From assembly GCA_007128045.1 (NCBI GenBank), contig SKYG01000314.1, positions 1 to 13,224 of the forward strand: a DNA stretch of 13,224 bases, written 5' to 3'. Under the pieces are notes generated by a model. It was given only the letters and a program-made list of their open reading frames with translations. It had not been told where the DNA came from and searched no databases. Positions 1 through 7,334 of this stretch are shown piece by piece; position 1 is the first letter of the stretch; each line of letters starts with the position of its first letter. Source of the stretch: Bacteroidales bacterium (GTDB lineage Bacteria > Bacteroidota > Bacteroidia > Bacteroidales > UBA7960). Position numbers and translations under genes: made by a program.

Positions 1-494
1 CTTCGCCGCCACATCAGGCGAGCGCTGAAACCGTTCAGTATGCTGTTTTCATTCTTTGTGCAACCCACCGGAATAGCGCCCGTTCCAAATAGCGATGATT
101 CGCCCAACCCTGGAAGTTTCCCACCTGCTGCCCAAATGAAACCATCACTGAATTTTACCCGGTACTCCATTGTAGCCTCCTCTGCATCAGGAAATGTTTT
201 GTCGAACAAAAAGCCACAGCGCCTTCCACTTGCAACATTGGCAGGGAAATGCGCTCTCAGTGCACCTTCACCAACCTTGGTTATATGAGGCCAAACAGCC
301 GGGTTGAGACCGCGAATTTCTCCGGCCACCCTTGAATTGATCCCGTCAAAATCATTTCTTGCCATTGGCTCAGTATAATTCTGCAGTAAACCGGGGTAAT
401 GATTAAAATCAACATGAATAACGAGGCTATCAGAATAAACAGGATGCAAAACACCCACATACAATAAAATAAATACTACAAGCTTAGTTTTCAT
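1..494 (-). CDS. Secreted polysaccharide lyase, PL14-like (3' part beyond window)
   Basis: The minus strand is open from an ATG at 494 to the left edge without a stop: 164 complete codons, and the C-terminal part is missing. Residues 1-21 form a signal peptide (hydrophobic VVFILLYVGVL, likely cleavage VYS|DS), so the product is exported. Residues 110-164 hold the most telling part: EYRVKFSDGF, then GGKLPGL with Lys126, then GFSARLMWR with Ser157 and Arg159. This K...SxR arrangement in a beta-jelly-roll strand context resembles PL14 lyases (alginate/glucuronan lyases such as chlorovirus vAL-1, where a Lys, a Ser-x-Arg pair and downstream tyrosines act in the active site). The tyrosines would lie outside the window. 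The expected role is beta-elimination at a uronate-containing glycan. It follows the BNR_4 gene by 62 bp and is probably co-transcribed. PL7, PL13, PL18 or PL20-type jelly rolls are alternatives. The reading frame is certain; the family is moderately supported and the substrate is inferred. Confidence 0.8.
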   Translation of the reverse strand, partial: MKTKLVVFILLYVGVLHPVYSDSLVIHVDFNHYPGLLQNYTEPMARNDFDGINSRVAGEIRGLNPAVWPHITKVGEGALRAHFPANVASGRRCGFLFDKTFPDAEEATMEYRVKFSDGFIWAAGGKLPGLGESSLFGTGAIPVGCTKNENSILNGFSARLMWRR

Positions 495-499
495 GATCA

Positions 500-506
500 C
501 TCCCTT
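500..506 (-). promoter_or_regulatory. Shine-Dalgarno-like site of the PL14-like gene
   Basis: On the minus strand AAGGGAG lies 5 nt before the ATG at 494. Bacteroidota usually lack a strong Shine-Dalgarno sequence, so this purine-rich match stands out and supports the chosen start. It may still be chance. Confidence 0.4.
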
Positions 507-556
507 CTACATTTTATTGGATGTGTTCCTTAAGTAAAAAATTGCTGCTTGCCTGA

Positions 557-1981
557 TTAAATTTGACCGTCACCACCATTATTTCCAATCTTCAATATCA
601 TAAGCGGACTCAAAGGTCCATCAGGTATTACTGCAGGAGCAAATCTTCCATGGCTTGGACGCATTGATTCCCATTTTAAAACATATTGAGTTTGTTCGTC
701 TGGCGCCCTGCCATTATCAAATCTGAGGCGAACGGACATTTCCGGGTCATCGGTGATCCTGTCGTAAATATTATCAGGATACGCTGCATGAATGATCACA
801 TCTTTATCAACATGACTTAAGGTTTCAGTATCAATAATATAACGGCCAGAACCCCCTGTTTCAGTCTCCCAGTCAATGGCCAGATAGCCTTCATCGGAGA
901 ACCCGGCAAAACCAAAACTACCGCCAATTGTCATGCGCTCATCAGATCCGGCTGGTGGGTGTAGGAACTTCCACCTGAAATTCCAATCACTGATTTTTTT
1001 TGAGAGCCACTGTCCGTCATCAAACTTCGCCAGATATAGTTGGGTCAACCCATTCTCATCGTATTTTACATACCCGATAACAGGTTCATCTTTTGGGGTA
1101 AGAATGATTTGGTAGCGACTGTTATGCATGCCACCCTTTGATGGTGTTCCATCAACAATCAATCGTTCATCATCAGGACGAAAAGGAAGAGAGACGCTTT
1201 CGCCGGCAGCATTTTTCCAATTGATCAGATCGGGAGTTGTGGCATAACATATCTGATGGCTGGTCTCTACATGGGTTGTCCAGCGCCACATCCAGATAAA
1301 GTGAAAATTTCCTGATGTGTCTCTAACAAAACTGTGATAGGCAGCCCTGTCATCATTCTCTTCTATTCCTTCAAATAAAGGGTCTTTCAAATATCGTTCC
1401 CATGTCTCAGATTCAGGGATAAAACGATTTACAAGGATATTCCCATTTCCGCAGGTTCCTGACCTGTAAGAAAAAAGCAAATCACCTTCCTGGTTATAAA
1501 AAAACCTTGGATAGGTAACGCCTTCTTCATTGATGCCTATCATCTCATTTACTTCCACCATAGTGGTTACGTCAAATGGTTTTTCGCTCCGGAAATATAC
1601 CAATGGATCGACATGCATATTTCCTGACACGTGTATATATCCGTGTGAATCAATTGCCATGGCCACAGAATTATGTGAATCCCATCGTAATTTGTTCGGA
1701 AGTGTTGTCCTTTGCCATACTTCACTCCCCAATAACCGGGAAGCAACCGTCATCATTCTATCCCGATCATAATAAGCAACAAACTGCTGGTCATTCACTG
1801 TTTGAAGCGCGAACCACACCCTGTTGGCGGCCCATACAGAGTCGACAAAAACTTCCTTTACAATTTTCTTTTCGCTTTTTGTACTACCATTACCATTTTT
1901 GCCAGGTGTTTGATTACAGGCAGATAATACCAATATGAATAAAATAAATGACAGAGGTATCCATTTTGTGCAAATCATCAT
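557..1981 (-). CDS. BNR_4-type beta-propeller lipoprotein, probable polysaccharide lyase (PL24/PL25-like) or GH145-like
   Basis: 474 residues. A lipoprotein signal ends LVLSAC with Cys22, followed by a Gly/Ser/Lys-rich linker, so the mature protein is membrane anchored, possibly at the surface. From about residue 45 the sequence has the repeating strand pattern of a seven-bladed propeller of the BNR_4 type. RWDSHN (His103) and SGNMHVDPLVYF (His123) are spaced by 20 residues, like the paired histidines of PL24/PL25 ulvan lyases. AAYH (Tyr215) and WMWRW (Arg233) are candidates for the Tyr/Arg pair of those enzymes, although their spacing differs slightly from what I recall. GH145 L-rhamnosyl-glucuronate hydrolases and PL42 lyases share this fold, so lyase versus hydrolase is not settled by sequence alone. 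The start is ATG at 1981; a second ATG follows at 1978 with no effect on the signal peptide. The gene lies 123 bp after susD, behind a strong hairpin. Placement in the propeller superfamily is secure; the reaction is inferred. Confidence 0.85.
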   Translation of the reverse strand: MMICTKWIPLSFILFILVLSACNQTPGKNGNGSTKSEKKIVKEVFVDSVWAANRVWFALQTVNDQQFVAYYDRDRMMTVASRLLGSEVWQRTTLPNKLRWDSHNSVAMAIDSHGYIHVSGNMHVDPLVYFRSEKPFDVTTMVEVNEMIGINEEGVTYPRFFYNQEGDLLFSYRSGTCGNGNILVNRFIPESETWERYLKDPLFEGIEENDDRAAYHSFVRDTSGNFHFIWMWRWTTHVETSHQICYATTPDLINWKNAAGESVSLPFRPDDERLIVDGTPSKGGMHNSRYQIILTPKDEPVIGYVKYDENGLTQLYLAKFDDGQWLSKKISDWNFRWKFLHPPAGSDERMTIGGSFGFAGFSDEGYLAIDWETETGGSGRYIIDTETLSHVDKDVIIHAAYPDNIYDRITDDPEMSVRLRFDNGRAPDEQTQYVLKWESMRPSHGRFAPAVIPDGPLSPLMILKIGNNGGDGQI

Positions 1982-2010
1982 CGTAGTGTTTAAATAACAA
2001 ACTAATAATT

Positions 2011-2044
2011 AAGAATGGGATGCTATAACCAGCACCCCATTCTT
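2011..2044 (-). terminator. Strong stem-loop between susD and the BNR_4 gene
   Basis: On the minus strand AAGAATGGGGTGCT pairs with AGCATCCCATTCTT over 14 bp (13 Watson-Crick pairs and one G-U), with the loop GGTTAT. The sequence after it is AT-rich (TTCTTAATTATTAG) without a continuous T run. It lies about 60 bp past the susD stop and 30 bp before the BNR_4 start. It is most likely a partial terminator or an RNA-processing/stability element that keeps susCD mRNA more abundant than the downstream enzyme mRNA. The structure is seen; the function is inferred. Confidence 0.7.
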
Positions 2045-2104
2045 TCACCAATTACACAATTAACAACATGAAGACAAAAAAAAGTTTTTTTAGTATGATA
2101 ACTC

Positions 2105-3901
2105 CTACCATCCAGGGTTTTGGCCTAGATTGGGGTTTTCGGACAATGCATTCAGTGGCAATGGCCAAAGATAGTGTTTATTGGGGTCAAACTTGGGCTC
2201 GAATACAGTGCCTTTATGGACATCAATGTATGGAACCATTTCTCCGGTTACAGTGTGAGGAACCTCGGTTGCTTTCACTGTTGCACCTGGAAATCTATTT
2301 TGTGCAGTTTCATCCCATCTTATTCCCATTAAAGGCTTGCCTAAATATTTACCCTGTGCCCACCTTCTCAGGTCATTGTACCTGTGTCCTTCTAAGAACA
2401 GTTCGATCCTACGTTCACGTCTTATTTCGATAATCAAGGCAGATACACCATCATTGGCGTAACGAGGATCCATGGGTGGATTCAAATCCAGATGAGGCAT
2501 AGCAGCCCTGTCGCGTAAAAGATTGATACTAATGTCCAGGTCCCCCTGAGTGATCGTACCCAGTTCAGCTTTTGCTTCAGCATAGGTAAGCAATACTTCG
2601 CCCAACCTTAGTGTGGGAGATGAAGCACCATGATAATGTCTGGCAGTTAATTCATCTTCAGCATTCCAGTGTTTTACTACATGATACCCGGTATTTGAGC
2701 TGTTTCGGCCAGGGATTGATTGCCCTTGGAGCTTAGGATATATAGCATCGGGATCATTAGCATAGTTTAACAGTTCCTTATCTTCCATGCTGAACACACA
2801 TTGCCTGAGCCTTGGATCGCGATTCACAAACACGTCTTCAAAAGACTCATCACCCTCATAAAGAGGAGAAAGGGTGATGGGCAAACCATCTTCACAGAGA
2901 AAATCTTCAACAAAACTTCTTGTTGCCCCACCATTGTAATTCCAAAACAACCTTGACCAGAAGCCCGTATTAACTTCCGGTTCATGTTTTCTCCAATAAA
3001 TAACTTCAGGATTATTTTCGTGACCAGTATATAATTGCCAGTGCGCATGCCTGTAGTCTAAATGTGGATTGCCTGTATTCCAAAGTGAGAATCCGCCTTC
3101 ATCCATTACCTGTTTGGCAGCATCGGCGCTTTGTTGCAGCCAGAAGTCAGGATTGGAGCCACCATGGTACTTTCTCCAGGTACCCTCGAACAAACAGATT
3201 CTGGCTTTTACAGTCAGGGCAGCCCATTTGTGAATCCTTCCCGGATTCGCACCATCTCCCCAGTTTGCAGGAAGATGTTCAATCGCATAATCCAGATCTT
3301 CCAGGACTTTCTCCATTACAAATTCACGATCGTCGCGTGTGCCATATAACTCTTCAGAGTCTATATTGAGCACCTTCTCTATCCATTGAACATCGCCAAA
3401 TTTTGAAACTTTTTCGGCATAAAACCAACCCCTGAATAACCGGGCTTCTCCTTTATACCGGTTAATAATTTCCTGAGATATATCAGCCCTGTCATAGTTT
3501 GCCAAACCAAAATTGATTCTCCGAATCAGGTCCCAACCCAGCCAACCACCAGCACGGGAATTGTTTTGTACAAAATGGTTCCCTGTACTAACTTCATACC
3601 ACAACTGAGCACGGTTATGTGTGGCACCCAGATTGTCACTCATTTGGTCCATGTACCAGAGACCTTCATCAAAGTTAAGTCCGCCTCCCTTGCCCATTCC
3701 AATCATAATGGGATAATTTCTATCATTGCGAATTAATTCGTATAAGCTGTTGTTATAGTTCCTTAATTCTGCTTCAGTATTCCAGTATGTCTCGCTACTG
3801 AGCTGATCTAACGGATACCTTTCAAGAAAATCATCATTGCAACTTCCCACAATGAGTAGTGCAAATATAATGCTACTGTATTTTAATAGTATATTTTTCA
3901 T
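2105..3901 (-). CDS. SusD/RagB-family outer-membrane glycan-binding lipoprotein
   Basis: 598 residues; no paralogue-specific name can be assigned. The lipoprotein signal ends LLIVGSC (Cys21), followed by the SusD N-terminal hallmark DDFLERYPLDQLSSETYW (residues 23-40). The TPR-containing core covers roughly 40-330. The C-terminal SusD/RagB part is recognised by LRLGEVLLTYAEAKAELG (431-448), INLLRDRAAMP (459-469) and the IRRERRIELFLEGHRYNDLRRW block (493-514). The ending WPLPLNALSENPNLGQNPGW is the usual SusD terminus. It sits on the cell surface as a lid over SusC and hands oligosaccharides to it. It starts 12 bp after the susC stop, the normal paired arrangement. The several Trp residues (for example in the FWSRLFWNYNGG region) could contribute to glycan binding, but no ligand can be named from sequence. 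Confidence 0.96.
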   Translation of the reverse strand: MKNILLKYSSIIFALLIVGSCNDDFLERYPLDQLSSETYWNTEAELRNYNNSLYELIRNDRNYPIMIGMGKGGGLNFDEGLWYMDQMSDNLGATHNRAQLWYEVSTGNHFVQNNSRAGGWLGWDLIRRINFGLANYDRADISQEIINRYKGEARLFRGWFYAEKVSKFGDVQWIEKVLNIDSEELYGTRDDREFVMEKVLEDLDYAIEHLPANWGDGANPGRIHKWAALTVKARICLFEGTWRKYHGGSNPDFWLQQSADAAKQVMDEGGFSLWNTGNPHLDYRHAHWQLYTGHENNPEVIYWRKHEPEVNTGFWSRLFWNYNGGATRSFVEDFLCEDGLPITLSPLYEGDESFEDVFVNRDPRLRQCVFSMEDKELLNYANDPDAIYPKLQGQSIPGRNSSNTGYHVVKHWNAEDELTARHYHGASSPTLRLGEVLLTYAEAKAELGTITQGDLDISINLLRDRAAMPHLDLNPPMDPRYANDGVSALIIEIRRERRIELFLEGHRYNDLRRWAQGKYLGKPLMGIRWDETAQNRFPGATVKATEVPHTVTGEMVPYIDVHKGTVFEPKFDPNKHYLWPLPLNALSENPNLGQNPGW

Positions 3902-3913
3902 TATAATTAGGTA

Positions 3914-6900
3914 TTATATGTTTACAATAATTCCAAATGAGTAAGTCCTCATAAGCGGAAAATCCATCCTTTGATTGAATATATATTCAGGATCCAGTGG
4001 TTTGCGGATTTGTGAGTACTCCCAAAGGTTTTGTCCAGAGGCATAAATTCTGACACCATTCATGCCAATTCTGCTCGTTATAGAATGTGGTAAATTATAG
4101 CTTAACGTAAGACTTTTCAGCCGGACATAAGCAGCATTTTGCAGAAATCTGGTTTGTGTGTGCCAGTTCTTATCGCCCGTTTGCATCTCAGGAAAGTATG
4201 CATCACGATTATCAGGTGTCCATGAATCCCTCACCCATGCTTTATCTGCAGCATAGGCACGCCAAGGATAAAACCATGTCCAATTAGCACTTCCTGGTGA
4301 ATAATCTCTTTTTCCGACCCCCTGGAAAAATAGTGAAAGTCCAAAGTTTTTGTAATTCATCCCGGCATTCATTCCAAAGGAGTACCTGGGATTTTCATTT
4401 CCAATAATCCTTCTGTCGCCGGGATCATCCAATGTATTATTACCAGCTGTAATTTCACCATCATCATTCAGATCAGCAAACCGAATATCGCCGGCACGCC
4501 AGCCTACTCCAAGCTGACCCTGACTGGGTGCTTCATCTACCTCCTCATTTGTTTGGAAAATACCAACCGTTTCATATCCCCAGATTTCACCAAGTATCTG
4601 CCCGACATAATAGTCGTTTAGTGATCCGGTTGGGTTATCATATTTTGTGATCTCAGAAACCCAGTCTGACAGCACAAAGGAAAAGTCGTAGTTAAAATCG
4701 CTGGTAACCCTGTCACGCCATCTAATTGATAACTCCCACCCCTTGGTCATCAGGTCTGCTGCATTCTCATCCGGGGCTGCTGCACCAAGTATGGTAGGAT
4801 AACTCTTTCTCATTAACATGTCTTTCGTTTCTCTGGTATACATATCAAATGTCGCATTCAATCTATAATCAAGTAAGGTGAGGTCAAGTCCGAGATTCTG
4901 GCTAACAACTGATTCCCAGGTTAGATCAGGACTTATCAAGCCAGGCATTCTCACAACTGGAATTCTACCGGATGATAATGGTATAGGCGTTTCTGTTACA
5001 TTCATTGAGGCAATATAGGGATAGAAGCGATTGCCCAATAACTGGTTACCAAGCGTACCATAAGACGCCCTGATTTTAATGTCGTCAAAGATATGGGAAA
5101 CTCCGAACATGAAACTCTCAGCGGAAATACGCCATGCAGCAGAAAAAGACGGAAAGAATCCAAACCGGTCATCGGTACCAAAGCGGGAGGTACCGTCATA
5201 ACGGCCATTTGCCTCGAAAAGATACTTACCATCATATATATAATTTAACCGGTAGAAGGCTCCCCGTAAAGCTACATGGTCTTTTCCCCCGGTTATTGAT
5301 TGAATGCCCGTTGTTGCTCCTATATCGACAACAGTGGATGATACTGGTTCATATGCCCGTCCGCTTATATGGGTTCTCCGACCCCATTCCTGGTTAAAAC
5401 CAACCATAGCCTTAACATAATGACGATTATAATCGGCAATTTCATATTCGCCAAACATATTAAAAACATAATACTGGTGATAGTCCCTTCGGACATCAAC
5501 GATGTTATCTCCATGGGTATTGAATTGAGGGCCATCTTCAAAATTACCGCTCAATAACTGATATTGTGGGTCGGCAGCTTCCGCCTCTCTTTTGAACATG
5601 TTATAAGAAAAATCCGATCTGATCCTTACTCTATTTATGGGATTAATAGTAATACCTGTTTTTAACCAGGTATCGGTATTCTGCCATTTATCTCTGCCTC
5701 CCTTCTCTACCCAAGCAGGAAGAGCATGTGGCTGATCCCAGTATTCCCCTTCAAGCTCAGGATATTCCTCCAAATAAGGAACCCGGTATGATCTTATTGG
5801 TTCTATACGGAAAATAGTCCAGGTTTGATCATTATAAGGTTTGTCAGAGACCTGTGAGTTTAGGGTTATCTGCTGGTCAATATTTAACCAGTCGGTTATA
5901 TCGAGATCTCCTTTCATCAGCACATTATACCTCTTAAAATTATGATTTTTGTCTGGGATGTCAAGCCATCCGTCAGTGTTTAAGTAGCCAAACGAAGAAT
6001 AATAACGTGCCCTGTCTGTAACCCCATTAATGGACAGATCATACTTTTGCTGGGGTGAAACAGACATCAAAACATCGTCCTGCAAATTGGTAGCTGCATA
6101 ATTATTAAAACTACCTTCGTAGATTTCGTATGGCGGATTGTTATCCGGATCATCCCAGTACCTCTTCAGTCTCTCCATATAATCAGGGCTATACACGGGT
6201 TGTTGACCTTCACGTTCTTCTACCTGATTGCGCAACAATGCAAACTCATATCCATTAGTAATGGGTTCCATATGAAAGATGGGCACATCAAATGCATGTT
6301 CGGCGCTGAAACGAACATTCATCCCGTCCGTTGTTCCTCTTTTTGTTTCGACCATGATTACACCAAAAGCGGCCCTGGCTCCATAAATGGCTCCAGCTGC
6401 AGCATCTTTTAACACGGTAATGCTTTCAATGTCACTTGGATTCACACGGTTAAGATCCATGGGAACACCATCCACAAGAACCAGTGGTTCACCACCTGTA
6501 ATGGATTCGAATCCGCGAACATTCAAATCCGTACTCCTGGTAGGGTCACCACTATAGACTGTCACGTTAAGGTTTGGAATAAGACCCTGAAGTCCTTCCC
6601 CAACACTGGTAATGGGGCGATTCTCAAATCGCTCCGAAGTAACCATATCAACTGCCCCCGTCAGGTTGGCCCTGACCTGACTGCCATATCCAACCACAAC
6701 TACCTCGTCAAGCCCGTAAGCTTCTGGTTCCATGGTAACTCTGTAGGTCGTTTCTGCACTTAAGGGTATCTCAACCCTTCTCATACCTACAAAAGTAAAC
6801 ACAAGGAAATCAGCAGTGACAGGTACATTTAACCCAAAACCTCCATCTATGTCGGTCACAGTGCCAATGGTGGTACCACGCACCATGACCGTAACACCAG

Positions 6901-7024
6901 GAAGAGTTTCACCTCTGGCATCTGTTACTGTTCCTGATATTGTTCTGTCTTGTGCATACACCATGCTGGAATAAAGCATAGACAACAACAATGTCATACA
7001 AAATAATAAGAATCCTTTTTTCAT
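3914..7024 (-). CDS. SusC/RagA-family TonB-dependent outer-membrane transporter
   Basis: 1036 residues, a usual length for SusC proteins. A signal peptide ends at VYA|QD (residues 1-24). Residues about 27-100 form the carboxypeptidase-D-regulatory-like domain (ISGTVTDARGETLPGVTV). The TonB-box region DEVVVVGYG is at 106-114. The plug covers about 115-230 and ends in the SusC signature VLKDAAAGAIYGARAAFG... (from residue 204). The remainder is the 22-stranded barrel, ending TYSFGIIVNI. There is no STN (secretin/TonB N-terminal) domain, so it does not look like a transporter that signals to an anti-sigma factor. This fits control by a hybrid two-component or similar regulator located elsewhere. 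With the SusD it forms the importer of oligosaccharides across the outer membrane. It is preceded by a 310-bp gap, the longest in the window, and so is probably the first gene of its transcription unit. Confidence 0.97.
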   Translation of the reverse strand: MKKGFLLFCMTLLLSMLYSSMVYAQDRTISGTVTDARGETLPGVTVMVRGTTIGTVTDIDGGFGLNVPVTADFLVFTFVGMRRVEIPLSAETTYRVTMEPEAYGLDEVVVVGYGSQVRANLTGAVDMVTSERFENRPITSVGEGLQGLIPNLNVTVYSGDPTRSTDLNVRGFESITGGEPLVLVDGVPMDLNRVNPSDIESITVLKDAAAGAIYGARAAFGVIMVETKRGTTDGMNVRFSAEHAFDVPIFHMEPITNGYEFALLRNQVEEREGQQPVYSPDYMERLKRYWDDPDNNPPYEIYEGSFNNYAATNLQDDVLMSVSPQQKYDLSINGVTDRARYYSSFGYLNTDGWLDIPDKNHNFKRYNVLMKGDLDITDWLNIDQQITLNSQVSDKPYNDQTWTIFRIEPIRSYRVPYLEEYPELEGEYWDQPHALPAWVEKGGRDKWQNTDTWLKTGITINPINRVRIRSDFSYNMFKREAEAADPQYQLLSGNFEDGPQFNTHGDNIVDVRRDYHQYYVFNMFGEYEIADYNRHYVKAMVGFNQEWGRRTHISGRAYEPVSSTVVDIGATTGIQSITGGKDHVALRGAFYRLNYIYDGKYLFEANGRYDGTSRFGTDDRFGFFPSFSAAWRISAESFMFGVSHIFDDIKIRASYGTLGNQLLGNRFYPYIASMNVTETPIPLSSGRIPVVRMPGLISPDLTWESVVSQNLGLDLTLLDYRLNATFDMYTRETKDMLMRKSYPTILGAAAPDENAADLMTKGWELSIRWRDRVTSDFNYDFSFVLSDWVSEITKYDNPTGSLNDYYVGQILGEIWGYETVGIFQTNEEVDEAPSQGQLGVGWRAGDIRFADLNDDGEITAGNNTLDDPGDRRIIGNENPRYSFGMNAGMNYKNFGLSLFFQGVGKRDYSPGSANWTWFYPWRAYAADKAWVRDSWTPDNRDAYFPEMQTGDKNWHTQTRFLQNAAYVRLKSLTLSYNLPHSITSRIGMNGVRIYASGQNLWEYSQIRKPLDPEYIFNQRMDFPLMRTYSFGIIVNI

Positions 7025-7045
7025 AAGACTTGTAGATTTTGTTAA

Positions 7046-7066
7046 TAATTTAGATCATTAATTTAG
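7046..7066. repeat. 8-bp tandem direct repeat TAATTTAG in the susC leader
   Basis: TAATTTAG occurs at 7046-7053 and again at 7059-7066 with a 5-bp spacer (CTAAATTA on the coding strand). The pair ends 22 bp before the susC ATG. It could be a protein or RNA site acting on translation, but in such AT-rich DNA chance is a serious alternative. Confidence 0.35.
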
Positions 7067-7114
7067 CCACATTAAATAAAAACGTTTTTCTTGCCAAACC
7101 TTATTAAAACTCAT

Positions 7115-7147
7115 CAAATTAAGTTTGACATGGTAAACTTAGAACAA
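7115..7147 (-). promoter_or_regulatory. Candidate susC promoter (weak match)
   Basis: On the minus strand TTG (7147-7145) and TTAATTTG (7122-7115) are separated by 22 bp. The second element differs from the Bacteroidota -7 consensus TAnnTTTG at one position, and the spacing is slightly long. It would place transcription start about 85 nt before the susC ATG. The support is weak and rests on position plus the overlapping inverted repeat. Confidence 0.25.
7120..7141. promoter_or_regulatory. Inverted repeat upstream of susC, possible operator
   Basis: TAAGTTT (7120-7126) and AAACTTA (7135-7141) are perfect 7-bp inverted arms around the 8-bp centre GACATGGT. The site lies about 95 bp upstream of susC and between the elements of the only promoter-like pair seen here. 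It has the size of a dimeric regulator site. Binding is inferred from symmetry and position only. Confidence 0.4.
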
Positions 7148-7334
7148 TAAAAAATTGTTAAGTAATCATAATAGATCAATTTATTGCACAACACTGTCAA
7201 ATGTGAACGAATATATCATAATGGGATTATGGTTAAATAATAAATTCCGGAGCTACAAAATCGAATATTTATTTCCAGTGAGCAATGATCATGGTATTGT
7301 CGATAGTTTATCTTTTTGTTGAGGTTACTACCCT

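Larger units (their letters stand above)
7025..7334. other. 310-bp intergenic region upstream of susC, likely promoter/operator region
   Basis: It is very AT-rich and contains no convincing reading frame; the plus-strand ORF that starts here runs antisense into the GH43 gene. It holds an inverted repeat at 7120-7141 and an 8-bp direct repeat at 7046-7066, listed separately. I saw no full match on the minus strand to the Bacteroidota promoter (TTTG, about 19-21 bp, TAnnTTTG), only near-matches. I found no clear terminator after the GH43 stop, so readthrough from the upstream enzyme genes is possible. Confidence 0.6.

Noticed and set aside
40..288. Plus-strand open frame of 82 codons
   Set aside because: It lies antisense to the PL14-like gene, whose minus-strand frame has a signal peptide and family motifs.
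1576..1938. Plus-strand open frame of 120 codons
   Set aside because: It is fully antisense to the BNR_4 gene and has no recognisable protein features.
2003..2010. Promoter -7 element for the BNR_4 gene (TTAGTTTG-like on the minus strand)
   Set aside because: It misses one key base, has no partner -33 element, and lies within the tail of the hairpin region.
2076..2091. A8-G-T7 palindrome just after susD
   Set aside because: The loop would be too small and the stem all A-T. It is better read as homopolymer runs in AT-rich intergenic DNA.
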